A DNA stretch of 64,000 bases, from assembly GCF_021325795.1 (NCBI RefSeq), contig NZ_JAHPZX010000002.1, forward strand, positions 434,001-498,000, read 5' to 3'. Shown piece after piece: positions 41,800-49,780 of the stretch. The DNA comes from Bordetella sp. LUAb4. Lineage in GTDB: Bacteria > Pseudomonadota > Gammaproteobacteria > Burkholderiales > Burkholderiaceae_B. The notes beneath the pieces were generated by a model that saw only the letters and a list, made by a program, of their open reading frames with translations, did no database searches and was not told the origin of the DNA. A program made the translations under genes and the position numbers. Numbering within the stretch: position 1 is the stretch's first letter; each line of letters starts with the position of its first letter.

Positions 41800-42729
41800 A
41801 TGACTGCAGAAACGATCGTTATCACAGAAGAAAAGATACACCCGGATGCTGTGGCACTGCTCAAGGGCTATCGCCTTTGCTACGCTGGCGCGCGTTTTTC
41901 CCAGGAAGAACTGGTCGCGCTCGTCGAGCGTGAGCAGCCCGTCGCCATCCTGGCTCGCTATGGCAAGATCGACGAACAGGTACAGTCCGCCTCACGCAAG
42001 CTGAAGGTCATCGGGCGTCATGGCGTGGGCATGGACGCCATCGACCTGGATGCCTCGAAGCGGCTTGGCATCAAGGCGTTTGCCGCTACCGGATCGAACA
42101 GCCAGGCGGTCGCGGAACTCGCGCTTGGGCTCATCCTTGCCTGCGCGCGTCGCATCAGCTGGTTGGATTCACGCATGCATGAAGGGCATTGGGACAAGCA
42201 GGGCTATATGGGTTTGGAGCTGTCCGACGCCACCTTGGGCGTGGTGGGCTGCGGCTCCATTGGCGCTCGCGTCGTGCGTTTCGCCCAAGCGATAGGCATG
42301 CGCGTCCTCGTCAACGATCCCTACCTGCACGCCGGGCAACTGCCCGAAGGGACGAGCAAGGTCGAGCTGGAGGAACTGTTGGCGTCCAGCGACGTAGTTT
42401 CTCTGCACTGCCCGTTGGACGATACGACCCGTAATCTGCTGGACGCCACCCGGCTGGGCCTGCTACGCAAAGGCGCCATCGTCATCAATACGGCGCGCGC
42501 CGGCATCATCGACGAAGAAGCCATACGCGAAAAGCTGCATGCCGACGATTTGCAGCTGGGTCTGGACTGTTTCGTCGACGAGCCCGTCAACACCGGATCC
42601 CCTTGGGTCGACACACCCAATGCCGTCCTGACGCCCCACATAGGCGGGACGACCAACGGCGGCCTGCGTGGGATGGCCGTCGGCGCGGCAAGGAATATCT
42701 TGTCGGTGCTGGCGCCTGGGGGAAGCTGA
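41800..42729 (+). CDS. D-isomer-specific 2-hydroxyacid dehydrogenase (SerA/PGDH-like)
   Basis: NAD-dependent 2-hydroxyacid dehydrogenase of 309 residues from ATG 41800. Rossmann motif VVGCGSIGARVVRFAQ with the cofactor Asp in VLVNDPYL (NAD preference); the catalytic triad is Arg in INTARAGIIDEEAI, Glu in CFVDEPVNTG and His in LTPHIGGTT. It lacks the C-terminal ACT domain of true SerA, so it is probably a catabolic dehydrogenase for the hydroxy acid bound by the adjacent Bug receptor. The exact acid is unknown. Confidence 0.92.
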   Translation: MTAETIVITEEKIHPDAVALLKGYRLCYAGARFSQEELVALVEREQPVAILARYGKIDEQVQSASRKLKVIGRHGVGMDAIDLDASKRLGIKAFAATGSNSQAVAELALGLILACARRISWLDSRMHEGHWDKQGYMGLELSDATLGVVGCGSIGARVVRFAQAIGMRVLVNDPYLHAGQLPEGTSKVELEELLASSDVVSLHCPLDDTTRNLLDATRLGLLRKGAIVINTARAGIIDEEAIREKLHADDLQLGLDCFVDEPVNTGSPWVDTPNAVLTPHIGGTTNGGLRGMAVGAARNILSVLAPGGS

Positions 42730-42800
42730 GTACTGAAGCTGAATACCAGAGGCACGGAAATTGCTTATGGGCGCACTCTATCCCTCGCAATTGATCAGCC

Positions 42801-43178
42801 ATGAGCAAAAATGTATTAGTGGTCGACGACGACCCTCTGGGCTTGCCGGTCCTGGTGGAAATTTTCGATGGCCTGGGCTTTCACACCATCAGCGCCGCCA
42901 GTGGCCGTGAAGCGACCAAGCTCCTCGAGTCGAACACCTCGATCGACCTGGTCGTCACGGATGTGCACATGCCGGAAATCACAGGGCTGGATGTCTTTGA
43001 CGCTGCCCGCAAGCGTGATCCGCACCTCCCTGTGGTCTACATCACTGGCTTCATTCCAAAACCGCTACAACGCGTTCTTGCGGAAGCAAGCCGTACAGTG
43101 GTCCTGCAGAAACCGTTTGAGCTGTCCGCCTTGCTACGAGCCTTGAATACGGTAATGCCCTTGGATCAGCCGTCATAG
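42801..43178 (+). CDS. Orphan single-domain response regulator (CheY-like)
   Basis: Receiver domain only, 125 residues: acidic pair in VLVVDDDPLG, phospho-acceptor Asp54 in LVVTDVHMPE, Thr/Ser-type switch in VVYITGF and Lys in VVLQKPFE. No output domain and no histidine kinase nearby; the receiver-AraC and hybrid kinase pair lies 17 kb away. It may relay phosphate to an unlinked phosphotransfer protein. Convergent with the aldolase gene 12 bp away. Confidence 0.92.
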   Translation: MSKNVLVVDDDPLGLPVLVEIFDGLGFHTISAASGREATKLLESNTSIDLVVTDVHMPEITGLDVFDAARKRDPHLPVVYITGFIPKPLQRVLAEASRTVVLQKPFELSALLRALNTVMPLDQPS

Positions 43179-43190
43179 CGATTTCACGGA

Positions 43191-43964
43191 TCAGAGTGCC
43201 GGCAGCTCCCGCCGCGCGCGGCGGGAGTAATAGGCGAACGTGGCCTCGTATCGTCGCGGCGTGCTGACCCACTTCTGCGCTTCCGCGCCCAGGTCGTGCG
43301 CAATCGGCTGAATCTCGCCGGCCGCCATCGCCAGCAATTGCAGCCTTGCGGCGCGCTCGAACATCACGCCGAGCACGCAGGCTTCTTCCACGCTGGCCCC
43401 GGACACAAGCAGCCCGTGGTGCGACAGCAAGATCGCCTTCTTGTTTCCCAGCGCGCCGCTGATGATCTCGCCTTCCTCATTGCCGACCGGGATGCCTGGC
43501 CACTTACCCAGGAATGCGACTTGGTCATACAGCACGCAGGTATCCATGTGAGAGATATTCAACGGCACCTCCAGCATCGCCAGCGCGGAGGCATGGGGCG
43601 CGTGCGAGTGGACGATACAGTTGATGTCGGGCCGCGCGCGATATAGCCACGAATGGAAGCGGTTCGCCGGGTTGGGCATGCCTTCGCCCTTCAACACGGT
43701 AAGGTCTTCATCGACCAGCAGCAAGTTGTCGCTGGTGATTTCGTCGAAACCCAGGCCAAGGCGCTGCGTCCAGTAGGTGCCCGGCTTCTCCGCACGCGCG
43801 GTGATTTGACCGGACAAGCCGGAGTCGTGGCCGAAAGCAAAGAGGATGCGGCAGGTCTCGGCGACCGCCTCGCGCAGCGGCATCTTGTCCGAGCGCAGAT
43901 CGCTTTCCATTTTCTTGAGCGAATCGCTGACGATTTCGCTCTTTTTCAGTTGCATGGTTTCCAT
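43191..43964 (-). CDS. Class II aldolase/adducin family protein
   Basis: Zinc-dependent class II aldolase/epimerase fold, 257 residues from ATG 43964 (METMQLKKSE), with GGAGT upstream; the longer frame to 44042 is not family-like. Metal-binding His: IVHSHAPHASALAM and LLSHHGLLVSG; the N-terminal SGLSGQITAR and later DEITSDNLLLVDED match the family. Expected reaction: reversible retro-aldol or decarboxylation of a hydroxy acid. Co-directional with the Bug gene upstream (gap 132 bp) and presumably under the XRE-cupin regulator. Confidence 0.88.
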   Translation of the reverse strand: METMQLKKSEIVSDSLKKMESDLRSDKMPLREAVAETCRILFAFGHDSGLSGQITARAEKPGTYWTQRLGLGFDEITSDNLLLVDEDLTVLKGEGMPNPANRFHSWLYRARPDINCIVHSHAPHASALAMLEVPLNISHMDTCVLYDQVAFLGKWPGIPVGNEEGEIISGALGNKKAILLSHHGLLVSGASVEEACVLGVMFERAARLQLLAMAAGEIQPIAHDLGAEAQKWVSTPRRYEATFAYYSRRARRELPAL

Positions 43965-44096
43965 ATCGGACTCCTTAGTCGAGAAAAATGTGAGGGGTTT
44001 GTTTGGAGAGGGGGCTGACGGTGAAGGAAGGACCGTTGCCAAGCCGGCCCGCGGCTGGATCGCGGCCGGAGCGCGGCTGGCGCGTGAACCCCGTCA

Positions 44097-45074
44097 CTAC
44101 TCCTTCGCGGCAGCCATGATCTTGGCCCAGCGCTTGTCTTCATCCACCACAAGGCGCCGGAATTCGTCGGACGTGGACGACGCTGTGGCCGTGCCCTGCT
44201 TGAGCAATGTGTCCTTGAACGCGGGATTTGCAACCACCTTTGCGAGGGCCGCGTTGAGCGTGGTGACGACGTCGGCGGGCAAGCCAGCGGGACCGATCAG
44301 CCCCGCCACCGACCCCGATACGATGCCCGGGTAACCGAGTTCCGTCGTCGACGGCACGTCCGGCGCACTGGCCAGGCGCTGCGTATTAGCCACTGCCAAT
44401 GCGCGCAGCTTTCCGGAAGTGACGAACGGCATCACCTGCGGCGTCGCTTCAAACGTCATGTCGACCTGGCCGGCCACCACGCCGGTCACGGACTCGGCGC
44501 CGCTCTTGTACGGCACGTGGAGAAACTTGATGCCTTGCGCTTCCTGCAGGATCGCCATGCCCTGGTAAGGGGAACTTCCCAGGCCTGCCGTACCGAAGCT
44601 GATCGAGCCAGGCTTGTCCTTCGCCAGCTTGATCAGCGCCGACAGGCTCGCCGACTGCACCGCCGCATTCACCGCGATGAGATGCGGCGTATTGGCGACC
44701 AAGGAGATATACGTGAAGTCCTTCTTGCTATCGAACGACGCCTTCATGTCCGTATGCGGGTTAACCGCCAGCACGCCCAAGGTGGTGAACATCAGCGTGT
44801 AGCCGTCGGGCTTGGCCCGCCGGATGTAGTCGGCCGCGATGTTGCCACCGGCGCCCGGCCGGTTTTCAACGATCACGGTCTGGTTGAGTTGTTCACCCAA
44901 GACCTTGCCGGTAGCACGCGCGACGATGTCCGTGATCCCGCCAGCGCCGAAAGGTACGACCAGGGTGATTGGACGATCCGGATAGGTTCCGGCGAGAACG
45001 GAAGGCGAGAACAGTGACAGCGGGGTAAGACAGGCGAGCGCGCGCAACAGCGCACGGCGAGGCAAACGCTTCAT
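44097..45074 (-). CDS. Bug/TctC-type receptor paired with the class II aldolase
   Basis: Periplasmic receptor of 325 residues from ATG 45074 (MKRLPRRALLRALACLTPLS), the signal peptide rich in Arg at its start, cleavage near VLA-G. Then ITLVVPFGAGGITDIVARAT, ENRPGAGGNIAADYIR, KPDGYTLMFTTLG. Ribosome site GGGAGATCCACCC. It is first in a two-gene unit with the aldolase and divergent from the XRE-cupin gene, with a palindrome in the shared gap. Confidence 0.93.
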   Translation of the reverse strand: MKRLPRRALLRALACLTPLSLFSPSVLAGTYPDRPITLVVPFGAGGITDIVARATGKVLGEQLNQTVIVENRPGAGGNIAADYIRRAKPDGYTLMFTTLGVLAVNPHTDMKASFDSKKDFTYISLVANTPHLIAVNAAVQSASLSALIKLAKDKPGSISFGTAGLGSSPYQGMAILQEAQGIKFLHVPYKSGAESVTGVVAGQVDMTFEATPQVMPFVTSGKLRALAVANTQRLASAPDVPSTTELGYPGIVSGSVAGLIGPAGLPADVVTTLNAALAKVVANPAFKDTLLKQGTATASSTSDEFRRLVVDEDKRWAKIMAAAKE

Positions 45075-45125
45075 GGGTGGATCTCCCTTGTTTTGGAATC
45101 GATGCAATCAACTGACAGACACAAC

Positions 45126-45151
45126 AGTGTTCATAATGACACTTAAGTGTC
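45126..45151. promoter_or_regulatory. Overlapping inverted repeats, presumed XRE operator
   Basis: GACACTTAAGTGTC (45138-45151) is a perfect 14-bp palindrome. AGTGT (45126-45130) forms a second inverted repeat with ACACT (45139-45143). The site is in the gap between the divergent Bug and XRE-cupin genes, 52-77 bp from the Bug start, the expected place for an autoregulating XRE protein. Confidence 0.7.
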
Positions 45152-45255
45152 CTGAAGGCAACTCGTGTTGATGCGATAATCCCTTGCCCTCTAGCATTGC
45201 TCCTTGGCGCATTGAATCCCGGTACGGGAGCGGCGCGGCACCAAGCTTATAGATC

Positions 45256-45870
45256 ATGGAAGAGAAACTGCGCGATAACGGCTTAGGCGAACGCCTGGCG
45301 TCGCTACGAAAGTTGAACGCATTGACGTTGGAGCAGGTCGCCGAACGCGCTGCCCTGACGAAGAGCTATCTCTCCAAGCTGGAGCGTGGGCTGTCGTCCC
45401 CGACGTTGGGGACGTTGCTAAAGCTGGCGAAGGCATTGGATGTCACCGTCGACCAGTTGATAGGCAAACCGGCCCAATCCAGCGAGATACTGCTGGTGCG
45501 TGCAGCCGATCGCGTTCCGTTCAGCCCCTCGCGTGAGCGACAAGGCTATATCTACGAAGCCATTGCCACCGAACGCCTGGACAAGGCGATGACCCCATTC
45601 ATGATGACCCCACCGTTCTCGGTCGGCGACGGGAAACAGCGCAACGGCCGGGAAGAGCTGGTGAGCCATGCCGGCGAGGAGCTCATCTACGTCGTCAGCG
45701 GCGACATGGAAGTGATTTTTGCCGACCACACCGTTGCGATGACGGCCGGCGACTCCTTGTACTTCAACGCCTCGCTTCAGCACCGCTCGCGTTCGACAGG
45801 GACCACGCCGGCCCAGGCGCTGGTGGTGGTCTCCGACCCCACGAGACGGCGTGGGTCATCAGTCGATTGA
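45256..45870 (+). CDS. XRE family regulator with C-terminal cupin domain
   Basis: Regulator of 204 residues. HTH_3 at about residues 10-64 (LGERLASLRKLNALTLEQVA, then LTKSYLSKLERGLSSPTLGT), followed by a cupin with EELIYVVSGDMEVIFADHTV and AGDSLYFNASLQHRSRS. XRE-cupin proteins sense small metabolites in the cupin and usually control neighbouring transport and catabolic genes. Divergent from the Bug-aldolase unit, so this is its likely regulator. Confidence 0.93.
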   Translation: MEEKLRDNGLGERLASLRKLNALTLEQVAERAALTKSYLSKLERGLSSPTLGTLLKLAKALDVTVDQLIGKPAQSSEILLVRAADRVPFSPSRERQGYIYEAIATERLDKAMTPFMMTPPFSVGDGKQRNGREELVSHAGEELIYVVSGDMEVIFADHTVAMTAGDSLYFNASLQHRSRSTGTTPAQALVVVSDPTRRRGSSVD

Positions 45871-46220
45871 CTGCCCTGCAGCGCCAGCCATCAGCGGCGA
45901 ATGCGTCGATTTGCGCGCGCCATATGACGCTCAGCTCCGGCCAACGATGGAGGAAAATCATCAAGGGACCGTCTTGCGGCCCCTTCTCCAGATAGTGCTG
46001 CGTTGCGCGCGTTCGTCGCGTTCCTCAAAAACCGCCCGTTAGGCCCGGATGCGCAGCGCTGGCGTCACGCCCCACTCAAGTTTCCTGAGGAGTTTGCGGC
46101 GCAAAGCGTCCGATTTATCGGCGTCGGCGGCGGTTCCGACGCACTAGTGCCGGGACGCCGATCGCGCTAGACTCTTCGCACCGGCGGACCCTCGTCACGA
46201 CGCTGTCGCGGGAGAACCTT
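45871..46220. other. Intergenic stretch with one imperfect hairpin
   Basis: No gene is supported. AAGGGACCG (45963-45971) and CGGCCCCTT (45977-45985) form a stem with one mismatch, about 90 bp after the XRE stop, possibly its terminator although no T run follows. The segment before 46221 ends in a GGGAG ribosome site for the next gene. Confidence 0.4.
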
Positions 46221-47216
46221 ATGCCTTTGATTCCTGCAACGATGCGGGCTGCGTGGATATCCCAGCGCGGCCCGGCGGACCAGATACGGGTCGAGCCGAT
46301 CGCGGTTCCTGCTCCTGGCCCAAGCGATGTTCTTGTGCGGGTGCAATATGCGGCCGTCAATCCGATAGACACCTTCGTCCGGTCTGGGCAATACATCACG
46401 CCCCTACCCTTCCCGTTCGTGATCGGCCGCGATATGGTTGGCACGGTTGCCGCGCTGGGCGACGGCGCGAGCCGGTTCGCCATTGGCGACACCGTGTGGA
46501 CCAATAGCCTTGGGCACGAGGGCAGGCAAGGTTGCACAGCCGAGTTCGCCGTGGTTGCGTCCGACCGGCTGTATCCTCTGGCACGCGAGGTCGACCCGGC
46601 CGTCGCTATCGGCGTCTTTCATCCGGCCGCCACAGCTTATCTCGCGATGACGACCCATGCTCGGACACAAGCCGGCGATACCGTCTATATCGCGGGCGGA
46701 GGCGGTCACGTAGGCAGTGCCGCCATCGCCATGGCCGTACTCGCCGGCGCGCGGGTGATTGCTTCGGCGGCGCCAGCAGACCATGACTACTGTCGCGGCC
46801 TGGGCGCGGACGTCGTCCTCGACTACCGCGACGAAGGGCTGGCACAGAAAATTGCCGCTGCCGCGCCCGATGGCATCGACGTTCATCTCAACACTTCCGG
46901 GCGCCACGATCTGCAGGGCGCGGTCGACATGCTTGCACATGGAGGACGGGTGGTCTTGATGTCAGGTCTGAAGGCACGACCCGAACTGCCGGTGGGTGGG
47001 CTGTACACCCGCGACGCGAGCATCCTGGGCTTTGCGATCAGCAACGCCAGCACTTCTGACTTGCAAGCCGCCGCCAACCGCGTCAATCAGCTGCTCGTGC
47101 AAGGCACCCTGCCGCTGCGGAAAACCGAGGTCCTGCCACTGGCCGAAGCCGCGCGCGCACACCAGCGCATGGAAGCTGGCGAGGTGCAAGGCATACGTCT
47201 GATACTGAAGCCTTGA
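46221..47216 (+). CDS. Zinc-free quinone oxidoreductase (MDR family)
   Basis: Medium-chain dehydrogenase/reductase of the NADPH:quinone reductase type, 331 residues. GroES-like N-terminal domain (YAAVNPIDTFVRSGQYITP), FVIGRDMVGTVAALGDGASR, then the nucleotide motif VYIAGGGGHVGSAAIAMA and the NADPH contact region GLGADVVLDYRDE. No structural or catalytic Zn cysteines. It reduces quinones or enones in the cytoplasm. Stands alone; first gene of the accessory stretch that leads to tRNA-Pro. Confidence 0.92.
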   Translation: MPLIPATMRAAWISQRGPADQIRVEPIAVPAPGPSDVLVRVQYAAVNPIDTFVRSGQYITPLPFPFVIGRDMVGTVAALGDGASRFAIGDTVWTNSLGHEGRQGCTAEFAVVASDRLYPLAREVDPAVAIGVFHPAATAYLAMTTHARTQAGDTVYIAGGGGHVGSAAIAMAVLAGARVIASAAPADHDYCRGLGADVVLDYRDEGLAQKIAAAAPDGIDVHLNTSGRHDLQGAVDMLAHGGRVVLMSGLKARPELPVGGLYTRDASILGFAISNASTSDLQAAANRVNQLLVQGTLPLRKTEVLPLAEAARAHQRMEAGEVQGIRLILKP

Positions 47217-47218
47217 TG

Positions 47219-47553
47219 CCTCGAGCGCTGAAACGTAAGCGTCGTCGATGCGCCGCCATCTGAGCCTCCCTTGAATTGACGTCTTCAGCGGACTGCGGTT
47301 GGTGCTCGAAACCGTTGTCGGCCCTGACCAAGTACTGGCTGCACGCGTCTTGAAATTTGCTGATATGGCCGCTATCCGCGCGGTGATAGGTAGTGCAGGC
47401 CATCCACTGGATTCTTCCACGGATTACGACGCCGTCACGGGCATGACCAAGCCATCCTCCGAAACAATTAGCTTCAGTGTAGCCGCGGTAAACGCCCAGC
47501 AGCCGCGCTGATCCCATCGATCGAAGGTTTTGATTGTCTCTTTGATTCGCGAG
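47219..47553 (-). pseudogene. Collapsed second copy of the AbiEi region
   Basis: DNA related to 18813-19497 but with about 400 bp missing. On the minus strand it reads RIKETIKTFDRWDQRGCW and AFTAATLKLI, matching residues 2-30 of the intact antitoxin, then jumps to GLVMPVTAS, matching residues 167-175, and hits a stop where the intact copy has Glu. The start codon is changed (ATG to TCG). The following 47219-47403 segment aligns without gaps to the small ORF of the intact locus. No toxin gene follows, because the quinone oxidoreductase ends at 47216. A dead toxin-antitoxin scar. Confidence 0.8.
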
Positions 47554-47586
47554 GACCTCTGTTTCTTTTAACTGAAGGGGACATAT

Positions 47587-47994
47587 ATGCCTATCGTCAG
47601 CAAGCTGGCGGCCGCCACCACCCTTGCCTTCTTATTCGGTACCTGTCTCATATATCTATCTTTCACGACCGAAACGACCGTTGACCCACGTGCGCTAAAC
47701 GTTTTGGTCGTCATCACTGGCATGACCCTGGGATGGGCAATCGGGATCGTAATGACCCCTTATTCGCAAACTGAGAAATTGCGATTTTCCGGCTATACCA
47801 GAGCCATCGGCGTGTTCGCGTCGGGCTACCTGGTAGGCAAAATCGACGCTGGGGTTGCCGCCCTTTTCAATCCTGATTTATGGGCCGGCAGCGCATTTCT
47901 CGCATTTCGAGTGCTGCTGTTTTTTTGCTCTGTGATGGTCGGGCTGCTGGTGGCTTTTATGTACCGCCAGTACGCAGGTGTCAACGTCGGTTGA
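47587..47994 (+). CDS. Small predicted inner-membrane protein, four TM helices
   Basis: 135 residues with four hydrophobic segments: LAAATTLAFLFGTCLIYLSF, LNVLVVITGMTLGWAIGIVM, a shorter one around IGVFASGYLVGKI, and VLLFFCSVMVGLLVAFMY. AAGGGGAC precedes ATG 47587. No family recognised and no enzymatic motif. It lies between two decayed toxin-antitoxin loci, which suggests an accessory or mobile origin; it could be an ancillary gene of that island, but nothing in the sequence shows a job. Confidence 0.7.
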   Translation: MPIVSKLAAATTLAFLFGTCLIYLSFTTETTVDPRALNVLVVITGMTLGWAIGIVMTPYSQTEKLRFSGYTRAIGVFASGYLVGKIDAGVAALFNPDLWAGSAFLAFRVLLFFCSVMVGLLVAFMYRQYAGVNVG

Positions 47995-48004
47995 ATACTG
48001 ACCG

Positions 48005-48369
48005 CTCGGGACAGCTCCGAATCGCTGCCCTTCAGAATTTCGGCGGGAGAGACCTTCCGGTTTCGTATCGCGAGAAGGCATTGACGCCACCGCCGAAGAT
48101 GCGACCCGCCTCCTGTTGATCCAGGCTGAATTTCTTGCGCACCGTCGCGATGAATCCCGGGTCGACCAACGCGGCGTTCACTTGCTTATTGAACGCGAGC
48201 ATTCACTCATCACCCGTTCGGTTTCTGGCGCGTCAGTGATTAGCTCTTCGCATGCCGAGCAGTAGTCCCCGGTCACATCGGCGACGACGGTGGTTTCGCC
48301 TTTATAGGTATAAGTCTCCGGCCGAGTTGTATGCACCAACTCCGCCTGTCCGCATAAAGGACACTTCAT
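48005..48369 (-). pseudogene. mqsA: Frameshifted mqsA-type antitoxin gene
   Basis: The first 58 codons encode a good MqsA zinc domain: MKCPLCGQAE and later GDYCSACEE with the two CxxC pairs. The frame then shifts near 48190-48195 and stops at 48178. Read in the next frame, the HTH domain continues: FNKQVNAALVDPGF, TVRKKFSLDQQEAGRIFGGG and VNAFSRYETG. A second break follows; ILKGSDSELS in another frame recalls the LLKVLDRHPELL end of the family. So both halves are recognisable but cannot be joined without two frameshifts. Immediately downstream of the mqsR remnant, as in MqsRA systems. Confidence 0.85.
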
Positions 48370-48371
48370 GA

Positions 48372-48635
48372 TTAAAGCTCCTTGAAGGAAACAATCAAAA
48401 CATCATCAATCACAGTGAGCTTGACGTAGAAACGTCCCCAGCTCGTCGCGGGGCGATAGACATCCTGCCAGACCCCGTGATCATCGTAGGTCGTCATGCT
48501 TTTATAGAAGTCAGCGGTTCCAAGGGCTAACACCACGTCCAGAATATCGAAAACGAAAGCCCAAGTCGGGATGCATCGCGGCGCTTCCCGCCTCCTGCTC
48601 CGGCGCATCCTCGTGCGAGTCCATGCGTTTTCCAT
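48372..48635 (-). pseudogene. mqsR: Degraded mqsR-type toxin gene
   Basis: The C-terminal half is clear MqsR, an RNase of the RelE-like fold: VVLALGTADFYKSMTTYDDH, VWQDVYRPATSWGRFYVKLT and VLIVSFKEL to the stop at 48372. The N-terminal half is not readable as MqsR in the same frame; before FDILDVV the expected SALxxAxELGF pattern only appears, weakly, in a different frame (SAAMHPDLGF). ATG 48635 would give 87 residues against the normal ~98. The toxin is therefore probably inactive, matching the broken antitoxin gene. Confidence 0.8.
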
Positions 48636-49023
48636 CGTCGCAGTCGTCCGCGTAGTCGCCCGCACAGGGATCCTCGATGCCATCACAACCGGCGGGCCAG
48701 CTCTCTGGCTTCAGACCGTGGGTGAAGTAACCGTGATTGCCGTTCCAGTTCCGCTGTGCATCACGCTCATACCGCGTGTGGTGACCACCCCGCTTTCGCG
48801 ATCCCGATCGTCTCGGCAGCCGGCGGCGACGCCGCATAGCGATCCGCGAATAACTGAGCTCACGCGATCGACGTCTCGCTGCACCCATCAAGTTTCGAGT
48901 CAGTGGTGCCCTCGCCCAGATTTCCCATACAGCAAGAAGTTGTTAACTTCGCAGATACGGAAAATCGACATGAAAGATGGCAGACTGTAATCGGTGGTTC
49001 GCATATGACGAATCGACTTATTT
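48636..49023. other. Gap without a supported gene
   Basis: A 126-codon minus-strand frame (48511-48891) overlaps the mqsR remnant. It contains an acidic stretch (GDYADDCDDGKRMDSHEDAP) that looks protein-like but has no recognised family, and its N-terminus is an Arg-rich run. It is likely leftover sequence from the decayed toxin locus. No promoter or RNA structure was identified. Confidence 0.35.
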
Positions 49024-49539
49024 CTACAGCGCTCTGGGTAGCCAGCGATCCAGCGAATAGCGACCGCCTCCCATGATGGCGATGTACAACGCCAGGAAAG
49101 CGAGAATCAGCGGGTACTCGAACCCACGATCTATCCAGGCAAACGTCGGCGCGTGCGCGAAGCAGATCACGACCATTTCGACCGTCAACGCCGCGGCAAA
49201 GAAACGGGTCACGAACCCGGTGGCGACCGCGATAGCGCCTACTGTTTCCAGGAGCATCGCAGCAACAGCCAACTGAGGCGCGAACGGCAGGTTCAGCACG
49301 TTGGCAATCATGTTCGTCGCGCCTGCCATCGGATCACCCATCGACCCATGTGACTCACCCAACACCTTGGGGATACCGTGAGTCAGAATAACGAGGCCAA
49401 AAGCGATGCGCAGAAGCGCATACGCCAGAGGATCGGCTCGGTGATAAAAGGACCCCAGTGCCGGAATCAGGAGTCTGTCTCTATCATTGGAGAACGGTGA
49501 CTGCTCGTGGATTGCGCTTGCTTCGTTCCGACTTGCCAT
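49024..49539 (-). CDS. DoxX family membrane protein
   Basis: DoxX-type inner-membrane protein of 171 residues with four TM segments: ALLRIAFGLVILTHGIPKVL, PQLAVAAMLLETVGAIAVAT, FFAAALTVEMVVICFAHAPT and YPLILAFLALYIAIMGGG. ATG 49539 has GGAGGATATCGA upstream. Follows the GMC oxidoreductase gene on the same strand at 241 bp, so the two may be in one regulon. DoxX proteins are often found with pirins, quinol or thiosulfate oxidation and redox stress genes. Confidence 0.9.
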   Translation of the reverse strand: MASRNEASAIHEQSPFSNDRDRLLIPALGSFYHRADPLAYALLRIAFGLVILTHGIPKVLGESHGSMGDPMAGATNMIANVLNLPFAPQLAVAAMLLETVGAIAVATGFVTRFFAAALTVEMVVICFAHAPTFAWIDRGFEYPLILAFLALYIAIMGGGRYSLDRWLPRAL

Positions 49540-49780
49540 TCGATATCCTCCTACTTATAGGGAGCGCGCGCTCAGGACAGGGTTCGTTCCTTTGACCGCG
49601 GTCGAACCAGATCCGCGCCGCTGCTTGCGTATTCGCATCATGATCCGCATAGCGGCCGGCGATAAGCCGGCAGATGCCGAAACGATCATTCGGAAGTTCG
49701 AACAATCAACGCTTCGTGGCGCTATCTATCCGAACAATATGGCATCGGCGGTCGCGTTCTCCAGCTGAGAGCGACCTTGC

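Noticed and set aside
48511-48891. 126-codon minus-strand ORF as a real gene
   Set aside because: It overlaps the mqsR remnant, starts in an Arg-rich run and matches no family; kept only as a note on the gap.
49540-49780. Possible oxidoreductase remnant between DoxX and GMC genes
   Set aside because: Short frames such as the one ending at 49768 look faintly protein-like, but no family block could be named.
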